NCBI GenBank assembly: GCA_900541795.1
Contig: UQLC01000004.1
Span: 1-64,000, forward strand
Length of the DNA stretch: 64,000 nucleotides
From: an uncultured Collinsella sp.
GTDB taxonomy: Bacteria; Actinomycetota; Coriobacteriia; Coriobacteriales; Coriobacteriaceae
Direction of reading: 5' to 3'
Shown piece by piece: positions 8,171-16,235 of the stretch (position 1 is its first letter; each line of letters opens with the position of its first letter). The notes under the pieces were generated by a model that searched no databases, was not told where the DNA came from, and saw only the letters and a list, made by a program, of their open reading frames with translations. The translations under genes and the position numbers were made by a program.

Positions 8171-9270
8171 GCGGATGCGTCTCCCTTCTGGCCGAGGCCC
8201 TCGGCAATGAGTTCGTGGAAAGTGGAAAGCGGCGTGCGGTCGATGTAGCAGCGGCCAATGCCGTGCGGAATCACCAGGTCGATGGTGTCGCCCGCGCGCT
8301 TCTTGTCGTGGAGCGCCTCGGCAAAGACGGCATCGGCATCTAGGTCGCAGCGGGTCTTGAGGCCATGGCGGGCGCAGAGCTCCTCAATACGACCGGGCAG
8401 TGCAGCATCGCAAACGCCGTGCAGGGCCGCGGCGCGCGTGATAATGCCCATGCCGATCGACACGCAGTTGCCGTGTCCGAGCTCAAAGTGCTCGCAGGCC
8501 TCGATGGCGTGTCCGGCGCTGTGTCCAAAGTTGAGGAGCTTGCGCTGGTTGGTTTCGCGCTCGTCGGCGACGACCACGGCGCGCTTGATGTCGATATTGC
8601 GGGCGATGATGAGCGCTACGCGGGCCACATCGCGGTTGAGCAGCTCCAGCGTGAGCGGGGTCTTCTCCAGCTCGGCGAAAAGCTCTGGGTCGGCGATCAC
8701 GGCGTGCTTGACGACCTCGCCGCAGCCGTCGGCGAACTGCTCGGGCGTGAGGGTGGCCAGGCACCCCACGTCGGCGATAACCACATTCGGCTGCCAAAAG
8801 GCGCCGGCCAGGTTCTTGCCGGCAGCCAGGTCGATGGCGGTCTTGCCACCCACCGACGAATCCACCATGGCGAGCAGGCTCGTCGGGATCTGCACAAACT
8901 TGCAGCCGCGCATGTAGGTGGCGGCCACAAAGCCCGTCACGTCGCCCACGACGCCGCCGCCGAGCGCCACGATAACGTCGGAGCGCGAAAGCTCGTGCTC
9001 GGCCACAAACTCCAAAATGGCAACATAGGTTTCGGCGCGCTTATGGGCCTCGCCGGCCTCGAAGGTGCAGATGCTCACCTCGTAGCCTGACGCCTCCAGG
9101 CTCTGCTTAACGGGCATCTGGTAAAGCGGGCCCACGTTGGTGTCCGTCACGATGACGGCCTTGGTGCCGCCGGCAGTGGCGCGCACGAGCGGTCCCGCCT
9201 GCTCCAGCAAAAACGTGCCAACATGCACCTGGTAGGGGCGTGCAGTGTCGATATCGATGGTAATCGCCAT
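8164..9270 (-). CDS. aroB: 3-dehydroquinate synthase
   Basis: Second pathway step: NAD- and metal-dependent cyclisation of DAHP to 3-dehydroquinate. It has 368 residues, the normal length. Visible motifs are ALGGGVVGDVTGFVAATYMRG for NAD and phosphate binding, MVDSSVGGKTAIDL with the catalytic lysine, and the metal ligands in GEVVKHAVI and LLNFGHSAGHAIE. An AAAGGA ribosome site precedes the ATG. It follows tyrA after 36 bases and overlaps aroA. Confidence 0.96.
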   Translation of the reverse strand: MAITIDIDTARPYQVHVGTFLLEQAGPLVRATAGGTKAVIVTDTNVGPLYQMPVKQSLEASGYEVSICTFEAGEAHKRAETYVAILEFVAEHELSRSDVIVALGGGVVGDVTGFVAATYMRGCKFVQIPTSLLAMVDSSVGGKTAIDLAAGKNLAGAFWQPNVVIADVGCLATLTPEQFADGCGEVVKHAVIADPELFAELEKTPLTLELLNRDVARVALIIARNIDIKRAVVVADERETNQRKLLNFGHSAGHAIEACEHFELGHGNCVSIGMGIITRAAALHGVCDAALPGRIEELCARHGLKTRCDLDADAVFAEALHDKKRAGDTIDLVIPHGIGRCYIDRTPLSTFHELIAEGLGQKGDASAC

Positions 9271-9306
9271 AAGCTATGGTCCTTTCGACCTGGCGTGATA
9301 GGTGGT

Positions 9307-10221
9307 CTAGTGGGAGGCCTCGTCGTCGAGTGCGCGCTTAATGCGGTCGCCCTCGGCAAGGAGATTCTCCAGATAGCGCTGGTCGCGGTTCTTGAGCGCA
9401 CGGCTGTAGGCGCCAAGCGACTCGATCAGATGGTCGATCTCGAAGCCGAGCGCGTCGGCGTCGTCGATCATGAGCTCGGACCACATCTGCGGGTTGAGGT
9501 GCGCCACGCGGGTGAGATCGCGATAGCTACCGGCCGAAAAGCCGTGGTGGACCTGGGCGGTGGGGCTCTTTACGTAGGCGTTGGACACCACGTGCGCAAG
9601 CTGGCTCGTGAAGGCGATGACGCGGTCGTGCTCGGCGGCGGTGGTCACGCTGAACTTGCCAAAGCCCAAGGGGCGCACCATCTCGCGCACCTGGCCTAAA
9701 AGCTCCAGCTTGAGCGCATCGTCCACCGCGGGCGGCACGAGCACGAGTGGCGCGCCCTGGAACAGGTCGGCGCGGGAGTGCGCATAGCCCGAGTACTGCG
9801 TACCCGCCATGGGGTGCGCGCCCACAAAGTAAAAGCCGTGCTCGCGGGCAAGCTCAAAGGCGCGCTCGCACACGATGCCCTTGACACCCACCGTGTCGAT
9901 CACCACGGGACCCATGATGGCGTCGGTGTCGGTGGCGTCGGCGAGCGCCTGGGCGTGCGCCTCGAGCCACTCGATGCATGCCTCGGGATAGCAGGCAAGG
10001 ACGATGATGTCGCATTCGCCGAGTGTCTTGTCGTTGAGCTCTCCGGCGACAGTGCCCATGCTGGCGGCCGTCATGACATCGTCATCGGGGTCCCAGGCCA
10101 GCACGCGAACGCCCGCCTGTGCATAGCCGCGGGCAAAGCTACCGCCGATGAGGCCCAGGCCGACGATACCGGCGCACTTGGGGCCGCCCTGGTTAACACG
10201 CGCGTTTCTCACCGTACCCAT
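9307..10221 (-). CDS. tyrA: Prephenate dehydrogenase
   Basis: Oxidative decarboxylation of prephenate to 4-hydroxyphenylpyruvate, the tyrosine branch. It has 304 residues, with an N-terminal Rossmann loop GIVGLGLIGGSFARG (about 19-33), the HPMAGTQYSGY active-site segment, and the all-helical C-terminal dimerisation domain with FTSQLAHVVSNAY and GFSAGSYRDLTRVA. There is no ACT or chorismate mutase domain, so mutase activity must come from PheA or another protein. A GGAG ribosome site lies in the tail of aroF, three bases upstream in the operon. Confidence 0.94.
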   Translation of the reverse strand: MGTVRNARVNQGGPKCAGIVGLGLIGGSFARGYAQAGVRVLAWDPDDDVMTAASMGTVAGELNDKTLGECDIIVLACYPEACIEWLEAHAQALADATDTDAIMGPVVIDTVGVKGIVCERAFELAREHGFYFVGAHPMAGTQYSGYAHSRADLFQGAPLVLVPPAVDDALKLELLGQVREMVRPLGFGKFSVTTAAEHDRVIAFTSQLAHVVSNAYVKSPTAQVHHGFSAGSYRDLTRVAHLNPQMWSELMIDDADALGFEIDHLIESLGAYSRALKNRDQRYLENLLAEGDRIKRALDDEASH

Positions 10222-10224
10222 GAG

Positions 10225-11247
10225 CTACTCCATGGTCTCTTGGCAGACGACCTCGCGGATGGCTCGGATGCGGCGCATGGTGTCGTCGAACTGATCGGGG
10301 GTGAGGGCCTGGGCGCCGTCGGACCAGGCGCGGCTCGGCTCGTCGTGGACCTCGATCTCCAGGCCGTTGGCACCGCAGGCGGTCGCGGCGAGCGCCATGG
10401 GCTCAACGTAGCGGGTGTAGCCGGTGGCGTGGCTGGGGTCGGCGACGACGGGCAGGTGCGACAGGTGGTGCAGCACCGGCACGGCGTTGAGGTCGAAGGT
10501 ATTGCGGGTGCGGGTCTCGAAGGTGCGGATGCCGCGCTCGCACAGGATGACGTTGTCGTTGCCCTCGCTCATGATGTACTCGGCGGCCATAAGCAGCTCA
10601 TCGATCGTGCCGGACATGCCGCGCTTGAGCAGAATCGGGGTCTGGGTCTTGCCGACCTCCTTGAGCAGGGGGAAGTTCTGGGCGTTGCGGGCGCCGATCT
10701 GCATGACGTCAATCTTCTTGTCCAAGAAGACCTGCACGTCGCGCGGGTCCATGATCTCGGTGACGATCGGCATGTCGAGCTCGGCAGACGCCTCGCACAG
10801 CAGGTCGAGGCCGGCGGGGCCCATGCCCTGGTAGGCGTAGGGGGAGGTGCGGGGCTTGTAGGCGCCACCGCGCAGCATCGTGGCGCCGGCGGCCTTCACG
10901 CGGCGTGCGATGCGGATGAGGTTCTCGCCCTCGACGGAGCAGGGACCGGCGATGACCTGGAACTGGTCGCCGCCGATCTTGACGCCGTGACCGCAGTCGA
11001 TGACGGAGTCCTCGGGGTGGAACTTGCGGTTGGCGCGCTTGAACGGCTCGGAGACGCGCTGCACGCGCTCGACGACATCCATGGACTCGAGCAGGAACGG
11101 GTCGATCTTGGTCGTATCGCCCACCAGGCCGATGATGGTCTCGTTCTCGCCGCGCGAGACGTCGGTCTTGAGACCCTTCTTCTCAATCCAGCTGACGATA
11201 TGGCCGACGGCCTCGTCGCTGGCGCTCTGCTTTAGAATTGCAATCAT
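10225..11247 (-). CDS. aroF: 3-deoxy-7-phosphoheptulonate (DAHP) synthase
   Basis: Entry reaction: condenses PEP and erythrose 4-phosphate. The 340-residue chain is of the type I-beta kind: a short ferredoxin-like N-terminal domain (MIAILKQSASDEAVGHIVSW), thought in this family to carry allosteric control, then a TIM barrel with AGPCSVEGENL, GGAYKPRTSPYAYQGMG, ILLKRGMSG and DPSHATG. I chose the ATG at 11247, which has GAGGTGAGAGG upstream, over an in-frame ATG 16 codons earlier that lies in the terminator-like leader. As first gene of the operon it is the natural control point; the leader holds a possible attenuator at 11281-11305. Confidence 0.95.
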   Translation of the reverse strand: MIAILKQSASDEAVGHIVSWIEKKGLKTDVSRGENETIIGLVGDTTKIDPFLLESMDVVERVQRVSEPFKRANRKFHPEDSVIDCGHGVKIGGDQFQVIAGPCSVEGENLIRIARRVKAAGATMLRGGAYKPRTSPYAYQGMGPAGLDLLCEASAELDMPIVTEIMDPRDVQVFLDKKIDVMQIGARNAQNFPLLKEVGKTQTPILLKRGMSGTIDELLMAAEYIMSEGNDNVILCERGIRTFETRTRNTFDLNAVPVLHHLSHLPVVADPSHATGYTRYVEPMALAATACGANGLEIEVHDEPSRAWSDGAQALTPDQFDDTMRRIRAIREVVCQETME

Positions 11248-11280
11248 GGTGTGCCTCTCACCTCGATGGATAACTTTTGC

Positions 11281-11305
11281 AAAAACGGCCCGCATTGCGA
11301 GCCGT
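11281..11305 (-). terminator. Terminator-like hairpin in the aroF leader (possible attenuator)
   Basis: On the minus strand ACGGCTCG and CGGGCCGT pair over 8 bp (one T-G) around loop CAATG, immediately followed by TTTTT. It lies about 35 bases upstream of the aroF start and downstream of a -10-like TATAAA (11326-11331). No gene upstream needs terminating here, so a regulatory role is plausible but untested. Confidence 0.55.
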
Positions 11306-11410
11306 GTATATATGGTGCATGAGAGTTTATACTATCCGACTCGCTTTTGCCTTCTAAAGTGGGCCGTTGCGCCGCGTCTTCCTCGGAATTGCAAAGCTTT
11401 TTCTTTTATT

Positions 11411-11440
11411 TTGATAGCCCGTGGTGCACTTGGGTATAAT
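11411..11440 (+). promoter_or_regulatory. Promoter of tRNA-Arg(CCG)
   Basis: TTGATA (11411-11416), 18-base spacer, perfect TATAAT (11435-11440); the tRNA starts 12 bases later. Confidence 0.8.
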
Positions 11441-11451
11441 GCCAAACGTTG

Positions 11452-11528
11452 GCCCTATTAGCTCAGGGGATTAGAGCGTCTGCCTCCGGAGCAGAAGGCC
11501 GTTGGTTCGAATCCAACATGGGGCACCA
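11452..11528 (+). tRNA. tRNA-Arg (anticodon CCG)
   Basis: A 77-base cloverleaf with encoded CCA. Acceptor stem GCCCTAT/ATGGGGC, D stem GCTC/GAGC, anticodon stem TCTGC/GCAGA enclosing loop CTCCGGA (anticodon CCG at 11486-11488, reading CGG), T stem GTTGG/CCAAC with loop TTCGAAT, and discriminator A. It has its own promoter and terminator and lies between the divergent aro operon and the P-type ATPase gene. Confidence 0.97.
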
Positions 11529-11539
11529 TCGAACGTAAG

Positions 11540-11573
11540 ACCGTCCGAACCTCGCATGGTCCGGGCGGTTTTT
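11540..11573 (+). terminator. Terminator of tRNA-Arg
   Basis: Twelve-position stem ACCGTCCGAACC/GGTCCGGGCGGT with one mismatch and one G-T pair, loop TCGCAT, then TTTTT. Confidence 0.9.
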
Positions 11574-11592
11574 CTTATACCGACGCGACGTG

Positions 11593-14328
11593 ATGGGACG
11601 TGGTATGGAAGCAACGGATATCGAGCGCGGACTCTCGACCGCCGAGGTCGAGGAGCGCATCGCCGCCGGTAAGATCAACCGCAACATGGAGCTCAAGACC
11701 AAGTCGGTCAAAGAGCTCATCATCGAGAACCTCTGCACGCTGTTCAATTTGATCAACGTGATCTTGGCGTTCCTGGTCATTTTGACCGGTTCGTTTAAGA
11801 ATCTGACGTTCCTGTTCGTGGTGTTCTTGAACACCGCTATCGGCGTCATTCAGTCCATGCGTTCCAAGAAGATGGTCGATAAGCTCACGCTTCTGACCTC
11901 TAAGAAGGCCATCGCGGTGCGCGACGGTGCCGAGGTGGAGCTCGACTTGGACCAGATCGTGCTCGACGACATCATTCGCCTCGGGCGCGGCGACCAGATT
12001 CCCGCTGACGCCGTGGTGGTTTCGGGCGAGGCGCTCGTGAACGAGAGCTTGCTGACGGGCGAGAGCGACCTTATTAAGAAGCAGCCTGGTTCTGAGCTCA
12101 TGAGCGGCAGCTTTATCGACTCGGGCCTGCTGCGCGCCCGCGTGATCCATGTCGGCGCCGACAACTACGTGGCTAAAATCAATAACGAGGCGAAGTACGT
12201 CAAAAAGGTCAATTCCGAGATCATGAACGTGCTTAACGCCATCGTGCGCTTTGCGAGCATCATCATGATCCCGCTCGGTTTGGCGTTGTTTGCCTCGAGT
12301 GTGAGCGAGCTGTGGGATGCCGCGGGAACCCCGGGCGATAGCGCGCTTTCGTGGTGCTTCTCCGAGCTGCTGGCTGGTCATGTGCCTTCGTCGGCGCTGC
12401 TGTCCACGGTGGGCGCTCTTTTGGGCATGATTCCGCAGGGCCTGGTGCTGCTGACTTCGTCGGTGCTCGCGATTGCCACGGTGCGCCTGGCGCGTCGCAA
12501 GGTGCTGGCACAGCAGCTCTACTGCATCGAGACGCTCGCGCGCGTCGACGTGCTGTGCCTGGACAAGACGGGCACCATTACCTCGGGTCGTATGGAGGTC
12601 GAGGGCACCTACCCGCTGCCTGTTGAGGGTGTTGGCTTTGGCGTGGACTCCGACGAGGCGACCGTTCCCGTCGATACCACGGTGCTTGATTTTGCGCTGG
12701 CTAACGTCGCGCGTGCGACTTCGGCCGATGCCAACGAGACCTGCCAGGCGCTGCTCAACTATTACGCCGATCGCCCGGTCGAGGTGTCTGAACCGCTGTC
12801 GGTCATTCCGTTCTCGTCCTCCAAAAAGTGGAGCGGCGCGTCGTTTGCGCAGGGCTCCTATGTGATGGGCGCCGCGCAGTTTGTGCTTTCGGAGCGTGTG
12901 TTTTCGCAGGTCGAGAACCGTGTCGCCGAGCTTGCCGATACCTGCCGCGTGCTCGTGGTGGCGCGCGTGGACGGCTTTACGCCCGATGGCGATATGGTGG
13001 GAGAGGCCGAGCCCGTGGGCTTTGTGACCATCCGCGACGAGATTCGTACTTCGGCGGCCGAGACCATCGGCTACTTTAACGAGCAGGGCGTGACCCTCAA
13101 CGTGATCAGTGGCGACGACCCGCGTACGGTGTCGTCGATCGCGCGCGTGGTGGGCGTGCCGGGGGCGGACGCTTATGTGGACGCCACGACGCTCGATACG
13201 CCGGCCAAGCTCGATGCCGCAGTGGACCGCTACCATGTCTTTGGTCGTGTGACCCCGCAGCAGAAGCGCGAGCTCGTGCAGGCGCTCAAGCGCCGCGAGC
13301 ACACCGTGGCCATGACGGGCGACGGCGTCAACGACGTGTTGGCGCTCAAGGAGGCCGACTGCTCCGTCGCCATGGCGGCCGGCTCCGATGCCGCGCGCAA
13401 CGTGGCCGAGATCGTACTCGTCGACAACGACTTTGCCTCGATGCCCGCCGTGGTGGCCGAGGGCCGTCGCTCCATCAACAACCTGCAGCGTTCGGCCTCG
13501 CTGTTCCTGACCAAGACACTGTTCTCGATGGGCCTGGCGGCGCTGTGCATCGCGCTGCCGCCGTATCCCTTCGAGCCCATCCAGATGACGCTCATCAACT
13601 TCTTCTGCATCGGCGCGCCGGGCTTTGTGTTGGGCCTGGAGCCCAACAATGCTCGCGTGAAGGGGTCATTTTTGACCAACGTACTCAAGCGTGCACTGCC
13701 GGCGTCGATTGCGGTCATTTTGGCTGCGGCGCTCGATATCTTTGTGGCGCGCGTGTTTGGCTTTAGCCAGCTCACACTGTCTACGATGTGCCTGCTTACG
13801 TCGTGTGCGGCGAGCGTCAGCCTGATCTGGCGCATCTCGCAGCCTCTCACGCCCTTACGTGTGGTGCTCTTTGTGTTTGTAGTCGCCGGCATCCTGGTGG
13901 GCGTTATCGGATTCCCGGAGCTGCTGTCCATTGCCAACCTGTCGATGGGCCAGATGGTTATCTTGGCTGTCATCGTGGTCTTTACCTGCTCGGTGTTCTT
14001 TAAGCTCGCCACGATGATGGATTCGCTCAAGCCGCGTCGTCGTCATGCCGCAACTGGTTTTGGCCGTGGTGTGCGCGTCCACCCAGGTCGCGGTGGCGGC
14101 AAGGTGAGCTCGACGGGTTCGACGGCCGAGCGTTTTGCCAAGCGCGTCGCCGCCGACATGGCGCAGCGCCGCGAAGATCGCACCGCTCGCGAGGCCGAGG
14201 CCCGTGCACTCGAGGGCGTGGCCCAGGCCCAGCCCAAGAAAAAGAAGAGTACCGGAGCCAAGCGCTCTCGCGTGACCAAGTCCGCCCAAGGCATCAAAGT
14301 CTCGATGCCAAGCAAAAAGAAGAAGTAA
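11593..14328 (+). CDS. Cation-transporting P-type ATPase (CtpE-like)
   Basis: A membrane ion pump of about 911 residues. Motifs in order: an actuator loop LTGES, a transmembrane IPQGLVLLTS motif, the phosphorylation site CLDKTGTIT (Asp near residue 324), and TGDGVND in the hinge region, then four or more C-terminal membrane helices. The N-terminal GLSTAEVEERIAAGKIN and overall layout resemble mycobacterial CtpE, a calcium importer; substrate assignment is inference. The last 100 residues form a Lys/Arg-rich cytoplasmic tail not typical of the family. GTG 11590, ATG 11593 and ATG 11605 are all possible starts and none has a good ribosome site. A TATACC -10-like hexamer (11576) suggests a leaderless mRNA. 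Confidence 0.88.
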   Translation: MGRGMEATDIERGLSTAEVEERIAAGKINRNMELKTKSVKELIIENLCTLFNLINVILAFLVILTGSFKNLTFLFVVFLNTAIGVIQSMRSKKMVDKLTLLTSKKAIAVRDGAEVELDLDQIVLDDIIRLGRGDQIPADAVVVSGEALVNESLLTGESDLIKKQPGSELMSGSFIDSGLLRARVIHVGADNYVAKINNEAKYVKKVNSEIMNVLNAIVRFASIIMIPLGLALFASSVSELWDAAGTPGDSALSWCFSELLAGHVPSSALLSTVGALLGMIPQGLVLLTSSVLAIATVRLARRKVLAQQLYCIETLARVDVLCLDKTGTITSGRMEVEGTYPLPVEGVGFGVDSDEATVPVDTTVLDFALANVARATSADANETCQALLNYYADRPVEVSEPLSVIPFSSSKKWSGASFAQGSYVMGAAQFVLSERVFSQVENRVAELADTCRVLVVARVDGFTPDGDMVGEAEPVGFVTIRDEIRTSAAETIGYFNEQGVTLNVISGDDPRTVSSIARVVGVPGADAYVDATTLDTPAKLDAAVDRYHVFGRVTPQQKRELVQALKRREHTVAMTGDGVNDVLALKEADCSVAMAAGSDAARNVAEIVLVDNDFASMPAVVAEGRRSINNLQRSASLFLTKTLFSMGLAALCIALPPYPFEPIQMTLINFFCIGAPGFVLGLEPNNARVKGSFLTNVLKRALPASIAVILAAALDIFVARVFGFSQLTLSTMCLLTSCAASVSLIWRISQPLTPLRVVLFVFVVAGILVGVIGFPELLSIANLSMGQMVILAVIVVFTCSVFFKLATMMDSLKPRRRHAATGFGRGVRVHPGRGGGKVSSTGSTAERFAKRVAADMAQRREDRTAREAEARALEGVAQAQPKKKKSTGAKRSRVTKSAQGIKVSMPSKKKK

Positions 14329-14431
14329 CTACGCGCCCTCGCGATGTTGAATTGGTGCCTTGCTCCTGTGGGGCCGTGGCGATGTTATGCTCTAACCTCG
14401 ATTGTTTGAATTGCTTCGAAAAGAGGATGCC

Positions 14432-15574
14432 GTGATCTGCCCGCATTGCCTTAAGACTATCGAGGACGGCGCCTCGTTCTGCCCCTACTGCAACGCCTAT
14501 GTGGGTCCGGGCGATGGCCCCGAGCACACCGAGTTCGTGTTCTGCGAGGGCTGCGGTGCCCGTCTTTCTCCGCATGATCGTACGTGTCCCAAATGCGGAC
14601 GCCCCGCTCCGGGCATCCTTTCCGAGGATGCGGCCGCATCCGACCTGGCAGCGGGCCGCACGGCGGGTTTTCCGCGCCTAACGCAAGAGCAGATCGATAC
14701 CGAGGTGCCTCATGCGCCCGCCTCTGCCGCTGCGGTGCTTTCGGACGCCGCCGACCCCAATGAGACCTGCGTGCTGCCGGCTTTCGATAAGGATTTCGGT
14801 ATCCCCAAGGTCGATATTCCCACGCCCGTTTCCCTGCATGACGATGCTCAAAAACCCAAGCGCAAAGTGCATCCCGACGAGGACGCCTATCACAAGCACA
14901 AGCGTCATATCCCCAAGCCGCTCATTATCATCGCGGTCCTTGCCGTCGTTTGCGGCGGTGCCTATTGGTTCGTGACAACCGATCCCATGGGCGTCATGCC
15001 TGGCTTCTACGACCAGTTTGGCCAAGCTGCACAAACCACCTTCCCCACGCGCCAAAAGGGCGAGGCGACTGAGGACGATACCAAGCAGGACGATTCTGCC
15101 GAGGTGGTCCAGGAAGAAACCGTGCTCACCGATGATCAGCTCTATACCAGGCTCGACGGTCTGTATCAGACCATCGTGTCCTACGGTGACGAGGACCAGA
15201 TCGGTGAGGTCATCGATTCCTTTAACAACGGCTATCTCCGAACGCCGCTGTCCACCCGTCAGGAGCTGTCGCAGAGTGCCTACGCCCTGCGCGACCAGAT
15301 CAAAAAGACGCAAGATGAGCTCAACAACCTTAAGTACCAGGACGATACGGTCTATGCGGACGACATCGCTCACTTAAAGCAGCTTGCCGAGTGGATGTAC
15401 GAGCGTGTCGACGTGATTTGCCAGAGCTGGGATATCTCGCTGGCCATTCCCGATGGCGAGTCGATGAGTTCCCACCAAAGCGAGATCCTGGCGCCCATCG
15501 CGCAGGGCGGCAACAGCGCGCTGAACCAGTACGACGCCAATGTGGGTTCCTGGAAGCCGCAGCAGCGTTCCTAA
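14432..15574 (+). CDS. Double zinc-ribbon, single-pass membrane protein
   Basis: A 380-residue protein of unknown function. Two zinc ribbons open the chain: CPHC...CPYC and CEGCG...CPKCG (within residues 3-60). A disordered, acidic stretch follows, then a lone membrane helix KPLIIIAVLAVVCGGAYWFV near residues 165-185 and an external helical domain with no motif I recognise. I start at GTG 14432, with AGAGGA seven bases upstream, rather than the TTG 30 bases earlier. Zinc-ribbon membrane proteins of this layout are common in Firmicutes and Actinobacteria and lack a clear role. Confidence 0.75.
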   Translation: MICPHCLKTIEDGASFCPYCNAYVGPGDGPEHTEFVFCEGCGARLSPHDRTCPKCGRPAPGILSEDAAASDLAAGRTAGFPRLTQEQIDTEVPHAPASAAAVLSDAADPNETCVLPAFDKDFGIPKVDIPTPVSLHDDAQKPKRKVHPDEDAYHKHKRHIPKPLIIIAVLAVVCGGAYWFVTTDPMGVMPGFYDQFGQAAQTTFPTRQKGEATEDDTKQDDSAEVVQEETVLTDDQLYTRLDGLYQTIVSYGDEDQIGEVIDSFNNGYLRTPLSTRQELSQSAYALRDQIKKTQDELNNLKYQDDTVYADDIAHLKQLAEWMYERVDVICQSWDISLAIPDGESMSSHQSEILAPIAQGGNSALNQYDANVGSWKPQQRS

Positions 15575-15612
15575 AATTAGTTCGCCATAGTCGGCATAAC
15601 CTACGTGCGCAA

Positions 15613-15642
15613 TTGATGTAAGCCTGTGCTTATTGCTACAAT
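15613..15642 (+). promoter_or_regulatory. Promoter of the cyclophilin gene
   Basis: TTGATG (15613-15618), 18-base spacer, TACAAT (15637-15642), 40 bases before the start codon. Confidence 0.65.
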
Positions 15643-15681
15643 TCGTACAAATATGCTTTAAACGCACGAGGAAGGAACCAC

Positions 15682-16224
15682 ATGTTTGGTTTTAAGAAAG
15701 AGCTCTACACGCCCGAGTATCAGCTTGCCGGCGACGAGTGCGCCGTAATCGAGACGTCGAAGGGTGCCATCAAGGTCAAGTTTGACGGCGAGGGCGCTCC
15801 CATTCATGTCGCGAACTTCTGCGAGCTTTCCACGATGGGTTTCTACGATGGCCTTAAGTTCCATCGCTATGTTCCCGGCTTCGTCATTCAGGGCGGCGAC
15901 CCCAATACCCGCGATATGTCCGGCGCCGACGTCGCTGCCGGTCTTGAGGGCCCCGACGGCATGCCCGGTACCGGTGGCCCCGGCTACTGCATCAAGGGCG
16001 AGTTTGCCACCAATCCGCGCAACAGCCATGTCGATGGCGCCCTTGCCATGGCACGCTCCATGGACCCCGATTCCGCGGGTTCGCAGTTCTACTTCTGCCT
16101 GGGCGCCCAGCATAACCTCGATTCCGGTTACACCGTCTTTGGTACCACGGTCGAGGGTCTCGATGTGATTTCGCAGCTGCGTGCCGGCGACGAGATCGTC
16201 CATGTCGAGATCGTTCACGAGTAA
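15682..16224 (+). CDS. Cyclophilin-type peptidyl-prolyl isomerase
   Basis: A 180-residue cytoplasmic isomerase that speeds cis-trans isomerisation of proline bonds. The active-site signature FHRYVPGFVIQGGDP is intact (family form FHRxxxxFxxQGGD), followed by FATNPRNSHVDGALAMARSMDPDSAGSQFYF and TVFGTTVEGLDV. No signal peptide is seen. It lies 11 bases before the TPR gene, likely one transcript. Confidence 0.93.
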   Translation: MFGFKKELYTPEYQLAGDECAVIETSKGAIKVKFDGEGAPIHVANFCELSTMGFYDGLKFHRYVPGFVIQGGDPNTRDMSGADVAAGLEGPDGMPGTGGPGYCIKGEFATNPRNSHVDGALAMARSMDPDSAGSQFYFCLGAQHNLDSGYTVFGTTVEGLDVISQLRAGDEIVHVEIVHE

Positions 16225-16235
16225 AGGGGATTTCC

